From the NCBI GenBank assembly GCA_031254255.1, contig JAIRUT010000092.1:1-8616 (forward strand): a stretch of DNA of 8,616 bases, in the 5' to 3' direction. Numbering within the stretch: the stretch's first letter is position 1; every line of letters starts with the position of its first letter. Both the position numbers and the translations under genes were made by a program. Origin of the DNA: Coriobacteriales bacterium. GTDB taxonomy: Bacteria > Actinomycetota > Coriobacteriia > Coriobacteriales > UBA8131. The notes beneath the pieces were generated by a model. That model did not search any database. It was not told the DNA's origin and saw only the letters and a list, made by a program, of their open reading frames with translations. Shown here one piece after another: positions 1 through 5,740 of the stretch.

Positions 1-683
1 GCAGCAGTGGGAACAGGTGCATCAGCCGCAACAGCAGTGGAAACAGGCGCAGCAATGGGAGTATTAGGCACAGCATCAGCAGGTGCATCGGTGGGAGCAG
101 GTGCAGCAATGGGAGTAGCAGGCACAGCATCAGCAGGTGCGTCAGCCGCAGCGGGAACAGTAGGAGCAGCGGGAACAGCAGTGAACGCAGCATCGGTGGG
201 AGCAGCAGCCATCATGCCCGGAGCAGGTATTGCTTCTGGGGCAGAAACAGGCAACATCGTAGGGATTACACCCGGGATACCAGCAGATGTATCCGCTATG
301 CTGGGAATTGGCGGTATATCAGAAGTAGGCATCGTAGAAGCAGGCATCGCCCCAAGAGTTGCTGTAGTAGGCAGCGCGGACACATCAGATGGCAGCACAG
401 GTGCCACATCAGGCTGTACTGAGGGCACTGCACCCGAAGCAGCTGCAGACGACGCCGACGACGCAGTCCAAGCGTCAATTTCAGCCTTCGCTGCCGCCTC
501 GGCAGCCCTGATGGCCTCGGCCCGAGCGTCAGCCTGAGCAAAAGCCATGCTTTCAACAGAGGTAGCAGGATCACTGCTTGAACCAGCTTCATTTATAGAT
601 CCACTATAAATATCCAGTACGTCTATATCGCCTTTATCTGTTTTTTTGCCAGCTTTATTCTTGGATTTGTTTCTGCCAAACAT
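1..683 (-). CDS. Ala/Pro-rich repeat protein, 5' part only (runs off left edge)
   Basis: This minus-strand frame is open from an ATG at 683-681 to the window edge: 227 codons with no stop. The start codon shares one base with the ilvC stop (TGATG), and AAGG lies just upstream, so the gene is very probably translated by coupling with ilvC. The N-terminus is short, basic and hydrophilic ([14 protein letters not shown]), with no signal peptide. An acidic stretch and a helix-prone Ala-rich segment follow (about residues 50-75, AQADARAEAIRAAEAAAKAE). From about residue 85 the chain is low-complexity Ala/Pro/Thr/Val/Met. It contains a tandem 18-residue repeat at 181-198 and 199-216 (DAPADAVPxTPIAAP core). 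This looks like an extended linker that would tether a domain encoded beyond the window. I do not recognise the family. The plus-strand open frame over 7-537 is a compositional shadow. Confidence is high that a gene is here, low on function. Confidence 0.75.
   Translation of the reverse strand, partial: MFGRNKSKNKAGKKTDKGDIDVLDIYSGSINEAGSSSDPATSVESMAFAQADARAEAIRAAEAAAKAEIDAWTASSASSAAASGAVPSVQPDVAPVLPSDVSALPTTATLGAMPASTMPTSDIPPIPSIADTSAGIPGVIPTMLPVSAPEAIPAPGMMAAAPTDAAFTAVPAAPTVPAAADAPADAVPATPIAAPAPTDAPADAVPNTPIAAPVSTAVAADAPVPTA
47..154 (-). repeat. 54-bp tandem repeat inside the Ala/Pro-rich gene
   Basis: Two adjacent 54-bp units lie at 47-100 and 101-154. The first 43 bases of each differ at only four positions, and the rest diverges. 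The period is 18 codons, so copy number can change without shifting frame. Shorter degenerate pieces continue on both sides; for example GCATCGGTGGGAGCAG occurs at 85-100 and again at 189-204. The repeat encodes the DAPADAVPxTPIAAP units of the protein. Confidence 0.8.
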
Positions 684-1681
684 CAGCCTTGATCCGCCTT
701 CCAACTCATCTTCTCGCGCAGCTCGGCACCTACGGTGACCACTGGATGCTCGCCTTCGATCCGGCGCATAGCCTTGAAGTGTGGGCGATTGGCCTTGTTC
801 TCCAATACCCAATCCCGCGCAAAACTACCATCTTGGATCTCACCCAGGATCCTCTTCATCTCTTGCTTCGTATCATCGGTGATTATCCGCTTTCCAGTTA
901 CATAATCGCCAAACTCAGCTGTATCGCTGATCGAGTGGCGCATGAAGTCCAGACCTTGGCCGACAACCAGGTCAATGATAAGCTTCATCTCATGAACGCA
1001 CTCAAAATATGCACTTTCTGGCTGATAACCAGCCTCGATAAGCGTCTCAAAACCAGCCTTCATCAGGGCAGTCACACCGCCGCAAAGCACTGCCTGCTCA
1101 CCGAAGAGGTCGGTCTCGGTCTCCTCCTTGAAAGTCGTCTCGAGGATGCCGGCACGGGCGCCGCCGATTCCCTGGGCATAGGCTAAAGCGGTGGCCTTGG
1201 CCTTTCCATTGGGATCCTGGTAGACGGCGATCAGACAGGGAACACCACGTCCCTCCAGAAATTGACTGCGCACAGTATGGCATGGCCCTTTGGGGGCAAT
1301 CATGATCACATCGACATCGGCGGGCGGAGTGATCTGGCCATAGTGGATATTGAAACCATGGGCAAAGCAAAGGGTCATCCCAGAACGCAAGTTGGGCTGG
1401 ATCTCATTCTCATAAAGCGCTGGCTGGGATTCGTCACCAACCAGGATCATCACGATGTCGGCCTGCTTGACAGCATCAGCAACGGAAGTCACTTCCAAAC
1501 CATCAGCACGAACCCGATCCACGGAAGCCGAGCCCGCACGCAGGCCAATCACCACGGAATGTCCGCTGTCTTGAAGGTTTTGGGCATGTGCATGACCTTG
1601 GCTACCGTAACCGATCACCGCAATCTTTCGATCTTTCAGCTGATTTGCATCGCAGTCCTTTGCGTAATAGATATTAGCCAT
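683..1681 (-). CDS. ilvC: ketol-acid reductoisomerase (class I, NADP-type)
   Basis: IlvC isomerises and reduces 2-acetolactate or 2-aceto-2-hydroxybutyrate to the dihydroxy acid, the second common step of valine/leucine and isoleucine synthesis in the cytoplasm. The 332-residue length fits the short class I form. The Rossmann motif [11 protein letters not shown] lies at residues 24-34. The cofactor loop LRAGSAS (47-53) has the Arg and Ser residues typical of NADPH preference. H108 and K131 (APKGPCH) are the conserved catalytic-site residues. D191 and E195 (TDLFGEQ) with E227 and E231 (FECVHEMK) form the two-Mg2+ site, and S252 is the substrate serine. The ATG at 1681 follows AAAGGA at a good distance. 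ilvN lies 149 bp upstream. The stop overlaps the next gene's start (TGATG). All key residues are intact. Confidence 0.98.
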   Translation of the reverse strand: MANIYYAKDCDANQLKDRKIAVIGYGSQGHAHAQNLQDSGHSVVIGLRAGSASVDRVRADGLEVTSVADAVKQADIVMILVGDESQPALYENEIQPNLRSGMTLCFAHGFNIHYGQITPPADVDVIMIAPKGPCHTVRSQFLEGRGVPCLIAVYQDPNGKAKATALAYAQGIGGARAGILETTFKEETETDLFGEQAVLCGGVTALMKAGFETLIEAGYQPESAYFECVHEMKLIIDLVVGQGLDFMRHSISDTAEFGDYVTGKRIITDDTKQEMKRILGEIQDGSFARDWVLENKANRPHFKAMRRIEGEHPVVTVGAELREKMSWKADQG

Positions 1682-1779
1682 GAAGTATCCTTTCCATATT
1701 CCATAATCTATGCTGCTCTTTTGAGTTGAGTTAGTCTAAGCTCTCATTATCTTTAGAGTTATTCATTGTACGCTATTTT

Positions 1780-1803
1780 GCGGACGGATTATCCGAGCTC
1801 CGC
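1780..1803 (-). promoter_or_regulatory. hairpin in the ilvN-ilvC gap
   Basis: In the transcript of the minus strand, GCGGA and TCCGC enclose CGGAT-A-ATCCG. Two stacked 5-bp stems result, with a three-base bulge (GCT) on one side. No T-tract follows, so it is not a standard intrinsic terminator. It may be an mRNA stability or processing element between ilvN and ilvC. The rest of the 149-bp gap (1682-1830) is AT-rich. It contains a TACAAT that could be a weak -10 but has no convincing -35. Confidence 0.4.
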
Positions 1804-1830
1804 CCATATGAAGTTAGGTAAAACTCCAAG

Positions 1831-2085
1831 TCAGATGGTCTTGGCCTCAGCCACATCAACCAGCTTCCGTAACTGTTTGATGATTTGCGCTTTGGTTGCC
1901 TCGTCACCCGAGGAGGCCAGGATCAGGCGTGAATAGCCCGGCCTTTCAGCCATCGGACCGACGGTCAGGGTGTCGATATTGTAGCCTCTCTTGGAGAACA
2001 GGCCGGTGATGCGACTGAGGGCGCCGGCACGGTTGACCACGATGATCGAGATGGTGAAGTGCTGGATGGTATCGGTGCTGATCAT
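1831..2085 (-). CDS. ilvN: acetolactate synthase small (regulatory) subunit, short ACT-only form
   Basis: This is the regulatory partner of IlvB. In this family the ACT domain binds valine for feedback inhibition and stimulates the catalytic subunit. The 84 residues are almost entirely one ACT domain (about 10-80). The ligand-site signature VNRAGALSRI is at 17-26 and the family hallmark LFSKRGYNIDTLTVG at 29-43. The usual C-terminal domain of the roughly 160-residue small subunits is absent; the length resembles enterobacterial IlvN. The sequence after the stop shows no recognisable remnant of that second domain, so the short form looks natural rather than truncated. The ATG at 2085 is preceded by AGGAGG five bases upstream. 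That site directly follows the ilvB stop TAG (10-bp gap), which indicates tight translational coupling. Confidence 0.95.
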   Translation of the reverse strand: MISTDTIQHFTISIIVVNRAGALSRITGLFSKRGYNIDTLTVGPMAERPGYSRLILASSGDEATKAQIIKQLRKLVDVAEAKTI

Positions 2086-2095
2086 TGTTCCTCCT

Positions 2096-3793
2096 CTAAT
2101 TTCTCTCGACTATCATGTCCTCGAAGGAGCCGCCGGCAGGGATCATCGGAAAGACCATTTCATCAGAGTCGATCTTGCAGTCGATGATTGTCGGGATATC
2201 GCTGGCAAAAGCACCGTTCAGCGCCTTCTCCAGACCAGCCAAATCGCTAACCATGTACCCCGAACCACCGAGGGCCTCGGCCAGCTTGACGTAGTCGGTC
2301 GGTCTTTCCAGCGTTGTCTGTGAATAGCGCTCCCCGAAGAAGAGGGTCTGCCATTGCCGCACCATGCCGAGCACTGAGTTGTCAATGACGATAACGATGA
2401 TTGGCAGGCCATAGCGCACGGCTGTGGCAAATTCGGCCATATTCATGTGGAAGCTACCGTCACCGGTGAAGAGCAACGTCCGCGCGCCACCCTTGGCAAC
2501 GCAGGCCCCGACAGCACCGCCCATACCAAAGCCCATGGTACCCAGCCCGCCAGAAGTCGCCAGTGTCCGTGGAACCTTGAAGCCATAATGCTGGGCCACC
2601 CACATCTGGTGCTGGCCGACATCGGTAACCACGACCATCTCATCAGTCGCGTGGGCACGCACTGTCTTGATAATCCGACGCGGAGTGAAGCTGTGCTCAT
2701 CTTGGGCCTTGTAGTCCATCACGGCCCGGCCCCATTCATCCCGGACCTTCTTGGCGCGACCCTTCCACTCCGGACGCTCGCGCTGATCGAGCATCCCGAT
2801 CAGACTCGACAGGATCTCCTTCAGGTCGCCGAGGACACTGGCCGTTGATGCAACATTCTTGTCAACTTCCACATCGTCAATATCAATATGCAAAATCTTT
2901 GTGTTGGCGCGATAACGCTTGGTGTCGCCAGTTGCCCGATCGGAAAAACGCACACCGATGCCAATGATCAAGTCCGCCTCGGCATGCATCTTAGAGGATT
3001 CCGGCAGGCCGTGCATTCCGGTCATGCCAAGATAGAGCGGATGCTCGCTGTCAAAAGCCGTCAAACCCATCATTGAGAGGCCGACCGGCGCATCCAATGA
3101 CTCGGCAAATTGACGCAAGAGATCCTCAGCACCGGAAATGACCACGCCACCACCTGCATATATATAGGGACGTTCGCTGGCATTGATCAGGGCTGCAGCT
3201 TCTTCCAAACATTGTTGGTTGGCCGTCGGAGTCGGAATGTCTGGCAAGGGCTGCCCACCCCTGAAATCAGCTTCGTTGACCTGAACATCCTTGGGAATGT
3301 CCACCAACACAGGGCCAGGACGGCCAGAACGAGCAATACGGAAGGCTTCGCAGAGGGTTTCCTCGAGCTGATCAACATCCTTGACAAGGAAGTTGTGCTT
3401 GGTTATCGGCATCGTGATACCTGTGGTATCGACCTCTTGAAAGGCATCTTTGCCCATCAGTGTCGTAGGGACATTGCCAGTTATGGCAATCATCGGAGTA
3501 GAATCCAAATACGCCGTGGCAATGCCAGTAACCAGGTTCGTCGCACCAGGTCCACTGGTAGCGATGACCACTCCGACCCTTCCCGTCACCCGAGCGTAGG
3601 CATCGGCAGCATGCGCCGCGCCCTGCTCATGACAGCTGAGTCGATGAGTGATCCGATCACTGTTGCCATACAGCTCATCATAAAGATTCAGCACCGTCCC
3701 GCCTGGATAACCAAATACATCGGTGACTCCATGCGCAATTAAGGTCTCGACGGTTATCGCTGCTCCATTCATTTCAAACCTCACTCCCTTCAT
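2096..3793 (-). CDS. ilvB: acetolactate (acetohydroxyacid) synthase large subunit
   Basis: IlvB is the ThDP-, Mg2+- and FAD-dependent catalytic subunit. It condenses two pyruvates to acetolactate, or pyruvate with 2-oxobutyrate to acetohydroxybutyrate. From the ATG at 3793 it has 565 residues, a normal length. The N-terminal pyrimidine-binding domain has VFGYPGG (26-32) and the catalytic Glu56 in CHEQGAAHAADAYAR. A central FAD-binding domain follows. The C-terminal ThDP/Mg domain has GDGSFHMN from residue 444 and IDNSVLGMVRQWQ; the Trp is a known herbicide-site residue. Three starts are possible. TTG at 3796 is unlikely, ATG at 3793 has AGGAAAG upstream, and ATG at 3772 has GAGG six bases upstream and would begin MNGAAITVETL, as many homologues do. 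The gene is first in ilvBNC and lies 130 bp after the leader peptide. Confidence 0.97.
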   Translation of the reverse strand: MKGVRFEMNGAAITVETLIAHGVTDVFGYPGGTVLNLYDELYGNSDRITHRLSCHEQGAAHAADAYARVTGRVGVVIATSGPGATNLVTGIATAYLDSTPMIAITGNVPTTLMGKDAFQEVDTTGITMPITKHNFLVKDVDQLEETLCEAFRIARSGRPGPVLVDIPKDVQVNEADFRGGQPLPDIPTPTANQQCLEEAAALINASERPYIYAGGGVVISGAEDLLRQFAESLDAPVGLSMMGLTAFDSEHPLYLGMTGMHGLPESSKMHAEADLIIGIGVRFSDRATGDTKRYRANTKILHIDIDDVEVDKNVASTASVLGDLKEILSSLIGMLDQRERPEWKGRAKKVRDEWGRAVMDYKAQDEHSFTPRRIIKTVRAHATDEMVVVTDVGQHQMWVAQHYGFKVPRTLATSGGLGTMGFGMGGAVGACVAKGGARTLLFTGDGSFHMNMAEFATAVRYGLPIIVIVIDNSVLGMVRQWQTLFFGERYSQTTLERPTDYVKLAEALGGSGYMVSDLAGLEKALNGAFASDIPTIIDCKIDSDEMVFPMIPAGGSFEDMIVERN

Positions 3794-3863
3794 CAACTTT
3801 CCTGTTAGTCTTGCTTTTCTTGTTGTTGATCTTACCTGTTTGTCCTTTAAGCTCTCTCAAATC

Positions 3864-3896
3864 AAAAGCCCGGCCAGCGGGGATTCGCTACCGGGC
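3864..3896 (-). terminator. ilv attenuator terminator
   Basis: On the minus strand GCCCGG (3896-3891) pairs with CCGGGC (3873-3868). The inner segments TAGCG and CGCTG extend the stem with one bulged G and a U-G pair. TTTTGATTT follows directly. This is a strong rho-independent terminator. It lies after the leader peptide and about 70 bp before ilvB, exactly where a transcription attenuator would be. Confidence 0.8.
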
Positions 3897-3911
3897 ACGA
3901 TGACTGCTTTT

Positions 3912-3984
3912 TGTCAGAAGAAATTACTGGCTGTCACTCCTGACACGCAAGCCACCGACACCGGCTACAAGTACTACGCCGGTG
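3912..3984 (-). promoter_or_regulatory. alternative RNA pairings of the ilv leader
   Basis: Inside and just after the leader frame, the minus-strand RNA has a perfect 7-bp stem CACCGGC/GCCGGTG (3984-3978 with 3965-3959; loop of 12). It begins right after the IVVVIL codon cluster and would serve as a pause or 1:2 hairpin. A second hairpin is TGTCA-GGAG-TGACA (3945-3932). A competing 9-bp pairing joins TGTCAGGAG (3945-3937) to CTTCTGACA (3920-3912), with one G-U pair. AGCCGG of the first stem could also pair with CCGGGCT of the terminator, with one bulge. Mutually exclusive folds are therefore available; which ones form is inference. Confidence 0.5.
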
Positions 3985-4025
3985 AGAATTACTACTACGA
4001 TGGCAATGCTGATGATCAGTAACAC
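3924..4025 (-). CDS. ilv operon leader peptide (33 aa)
   Basis: A short frame starts at GTG 4025-4023, with AGGAAG five bases upstream, and ends at TAA 3926-3924. Of its 33 codons, 18 are branched-chain: 8 Val (six GTA), 5 Ile and 5 Leu. Clusters include LLII (2-5) and IVVVIL (9-14). It is followed by hairpin-forming sequence and an intrinsic terminator, then ilvB. This is the arrangement of classical ribosome-mediated attenuation: scarcity of charged Val, Ile or Leu tRNA stalls the ribosome and allows read-through into ilvBNC. Alternative: the hydrophobic run followed by RVRSDSQ also resembles a one-pass membrane microprotein, so composition alone is not proof. Position and the terminator favour the leader reading. 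The plus-strand frame over the same bases is a shadow. Confidence 0.75.
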   Translation of the reverse strand: MLLIISIAIVVVILTGVVLVAGVGGLRVRSDSQ

Positions 4026-4096
4026 AATAACTTCCTGCTCAATATTCCTGTAAGATCAATGGCTAAAATTCTTAGAGTGTATCTTCGCACTTATTT

Positions 4097-4126
4097 CATA
4101 CTTTGTAAAGTATGTATTTTTGTCAG
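4097..4126 (-). promoter_or_regulatory. candidate ilv promoter with overlapping operator-like dyad
   Basis: On the minus strand CTGACA (4126-4121, five of six to the -35 consensus) is followed after 17 bases by a weak -10, AAGTAT (4103-4098). That region is overlapped by an 18-bp dyad, CATACTTT-AC-AAAGTATG (4114-4097), with perfect 8-bp arms. It lies about 70-100 bp upstream of the leader start and just downstream of the large inverted repeat. The dyad looks like a dimeric regulator's site. The promoter call itself is tentative. Confidence 0.35.
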
Positions 4127-4129
4127 CCG

Positions 4130-4246
4130 TGAAGACAAAAGACAAAAAGGGGACGGTTCTTTTTTGTCTTAGGCTCCAGCTCCTGCATTATCTATTTTAT
4201 TATCCAAGACAAAAAAGAACCGTCCCCTTTTTGTCTTTTGTCTTCA
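4130..4246. repeat. perfect 41-bp inverted repeat of GGGGACGGTTCTTTTTT-type units; probable terminator
   Basis: The left arm 4130-4170 and right arm 4206-4246 are exact reverse complements over 41 bp, separated by 35 bp. Each arm is also self-complementary at its ends (AGACAAAAA and TTTTTGTCT around a GGGGACGGTTCT loop), so each arm can fold alone. The complementary T-runs make it a plausible bidirectional terminator that separates the citrate synthase gene from the ilv promoter. The last three bases of the right arm form the citrate synthase stop codon. A third, single copy lies at 8521-8547. Units of this kind are known to me as dispersed intergenic repeats in several bacteria, sometimes mobilised by REP-associated tyrosine transposases. 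No transposase gene is visible here. Confidence 0.85.
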
Positions 4247-5584
4247 GCGTTCCGTCAATGTTTGGTAGCACCTTGTTTTGCCCAAGGTCTTGTAGGCCGG
4301 ACGGATGATTCGCTTGCCTGAGACTATCTCCTCGAAGCGATGCGCTATCCAACCTGGCATGCGTGCGCAGATGAAGAGTGGAGTGATCAGGTCCACCGGA
4401 ATACCGAGCATCCTGTAGACGAATCCAGAATACATGTCGATATTCGCACAAAGCGGCTTGACTGAGCCTTTGACACTGGCAAAGATATCAGGGCTGAGAC
4501 GCTCGATATCTTCCAGAAGCTTTAATTCAGGCTCAAATTCGGTGTTCTGGGCGAGGTGCCGGGCAAATTCCTTACAGATCTCAGCCCGGGGATCCGAGAG
4601 CGTGTAGACGGCATGGCCCATTCCGTAGATAAGGCCACTCTTGTCGAATACCTCCTTATTCACAATTCGCCGCAGATAGTCAACCAGCTCGTCCTCATTG
4701 GACCAGTTGTGAACATTCTTTTTGATATCGTTTTGCATATCCAGTACCTTGGCATTGGCACCACCGTGACGGTAGCCCTTAAGGGACCCAATAGCAGCTG
4801 CATATGCCGAATAGGCATCTGTGTCGGCAGAAGTAATGACGCGAGCGGCAAAAGTTGAATTGTTGCCGCCACCGTGCTCAATATGCAGGCTGAGCATGAT
4901 GTCCAGCATCAGTGCCTCCTCCTGAGTGAACTCGCGGTTCGGACGAAGCATCGAGAGGAAGGTCTCGGCTGTTCGTTGTCCAGGTACAAAACGATGCATA
5001 ATCATCGAGCCCTGATGGAAGCTGGCCTGTTTGGCGTAATAGGCCAGTACTGCAATCCGAGGCAGCCGGGAGATCATCGAGATGGCCACCCTGACCTCAT
5101 GATCAGGAGAGCGATCCTCAGCGCGCGGATCATCAGCATAAAGCATCAAGATGGAGCGGGCCAGGCAGTTGCTGATATCCGGAGTTGCTGGATTCATGAT
5201 ATAGTCCGCCGTGAAACCATCGGGCAGTTCGCGCTCGCCATCCAGTGCAGAGTTAAAATCGCGCAGCTCTTCGGTCGTGGGAAGCTCCCCGGAAAGCAGC
5301 AGATAGCAAAGCTCCTCAAAACAGAAGCGCTGTTCCTGGAAAGCCGGAGAGAGTAAATCTTCAATGTCGTATCCGCGCAGCGTCAGACGGCCCTTGGATG
5401 GTACGGCCACGCCATCAACCATCGAATAGCCATGGACATCAGCTATATTAGTAATGCCGGCGATCACGCCCGTGCCGTCCTCGTTGCGCAGGCCGCGTTT
5501 GACATCAAAGCGCTGATAGCTCTCCGGAGCTATTGTGTTGACGTTTTCAAATTCATCAATGAGAGGTAGTTTGCCTATAAGCAT
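4244..5584 (-). CDS. gltA: citrate synthase
   Basis: The enzyme condenses acetyl-CoA and oxaloacetate to citrate. In anaerobes it mainly feeds the oxidative half-branch to 2-oxoglutarate and glutamate. The 446 residues align with the clostridial/coriobacterial subfamily, with an N-terminal extension before VDGVAVPSKGRLTLRGYDI (about 56-74). Catalytic residues are present: H237 in LHIEHGGGNNST, H273 in YRHGGAN and D331 in SDPRAEI. The motif GFGHRVYK of classical enzymes is GMGHAVYT here (321-328); I recall this as usual for the subfamily. MPGWIAHRFEE (409-419) is the conserved C-terminal motif with the substrate Arg. The ATG at 5584 follows GGAGGG closely. The last codon region (TLTER, TGA) abuts the repeat arm that provides the stop. 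The gene is divergent from the asnB-like gene. Confidence 0.95.
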   Translation of the reverse strand: MLIGKLPLIDEFENVNTIAPESYQRFDVKRGLRNEDGTGVIAGITNIADVHGYSMVDGVAVPSKGRLTLRGYDIEDLLSPAFQEQRFCFEELCYLLLSGELPTTEELRDFNSALDGERELPDGFTADYIMNPATPDISNCLARSILMLYADDPRAEDRSPDHEVRVAISMISRLPRIAVLAYYAKQASFHQGSMIMHRFVPGQRTAETFLSMLRPNREFTQEEALMLDIMLSLHIEHGGGNNSTFAARVITSADTDAYSAYAAAIGSLKGYRHGGANAKVLDMQNDIKKNVHNWSNEDELVDYLRRIVNKEVFDKSGLIYGMGHAVYTLSDPRAEICKEFARHLAQNTEFEPELKLLEDIERLSPDIFASVKGSVKPLCANIDMYSGFVYRMLGIPVDLITPLFICARMPGWIAHRFEEIVSGKRIIRPAYKTLGKTRCYQTLTER

Positions 5585-5740
5585 TTACCCTCCAATCGTT
5601 TATCTAGTGGCACATTATTATGCCATAATGGATAATAGACGAGGCCGCTTGATCACTTTATGCTAGGTAACTCTATCTAAACTCGATTTGACAGCTGGCT
5701 GCATCGTATTCTTCATTGGTTCAGGAGGCTTAATACTTTC
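5585..5740. promoter_or_regulatory. divergent gltA / asnB-like intergenic region
   Basis: These 156 bp must hold promoters for both divergent genes. For the citrate synthase gene, the AT-rich stretch 5611-5640 offers TATTAT (5637-5632) as a -10. It also contains a 13-bp dyad, ATTATG-C-CATAAT (5617-5629), that could be an operator. For the plus-strand gene, TTGACA occurs at 5688-5693, but no good -10 sits 16-18 bases away and the start point would fall on the ribosome site. TTGATC (5649-5654) with TCTATC 17 bases on is another weak option. AGGAGG (5723-5728) is 12 bases before the GTG start, a rather long spacing. Confidence 0.4.

Noticed and set aside
7..537. Plus-strand Ala/Gly-rich open frame of 176 codons
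   Set aside because: It is the antisense shadow of the minus-strand Ala/Pro-rich gene. That gene is coupled to ilvC, has a sensible N-terminus and runs the full 683 bases without a stop.
689..1186. Long plus-strand frames opposite ilvC (also 1262-1729) and ilvB (3110-3742)
   Set aside because: They are antisense shadows of unambiguous enzymes and have no recognisable protein features.
3723..4022. Plus-strand frame of 99 codons ending in a Tyr-rich tail
   Set aside because: It starts inside ilvB antisense and runs through the attenuator. It has no ribosome site, and the Tyr codons are the complement of the leader's GTA valine codons.
3797..4025. T-box riboswitch upstream of ilvB
   Set aside because: I see no T-box consensus bulge sequence before the terminator. 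A Val/Ile/Leu-rich leader peptide explains the region better.
4130..4246. CRISPR or complete insertion sequence
   Set aside because: There are only two units in inverted orientation with one spacer-like gap, and no cas or transposase gene. It is a dispersed palindromic repeat.
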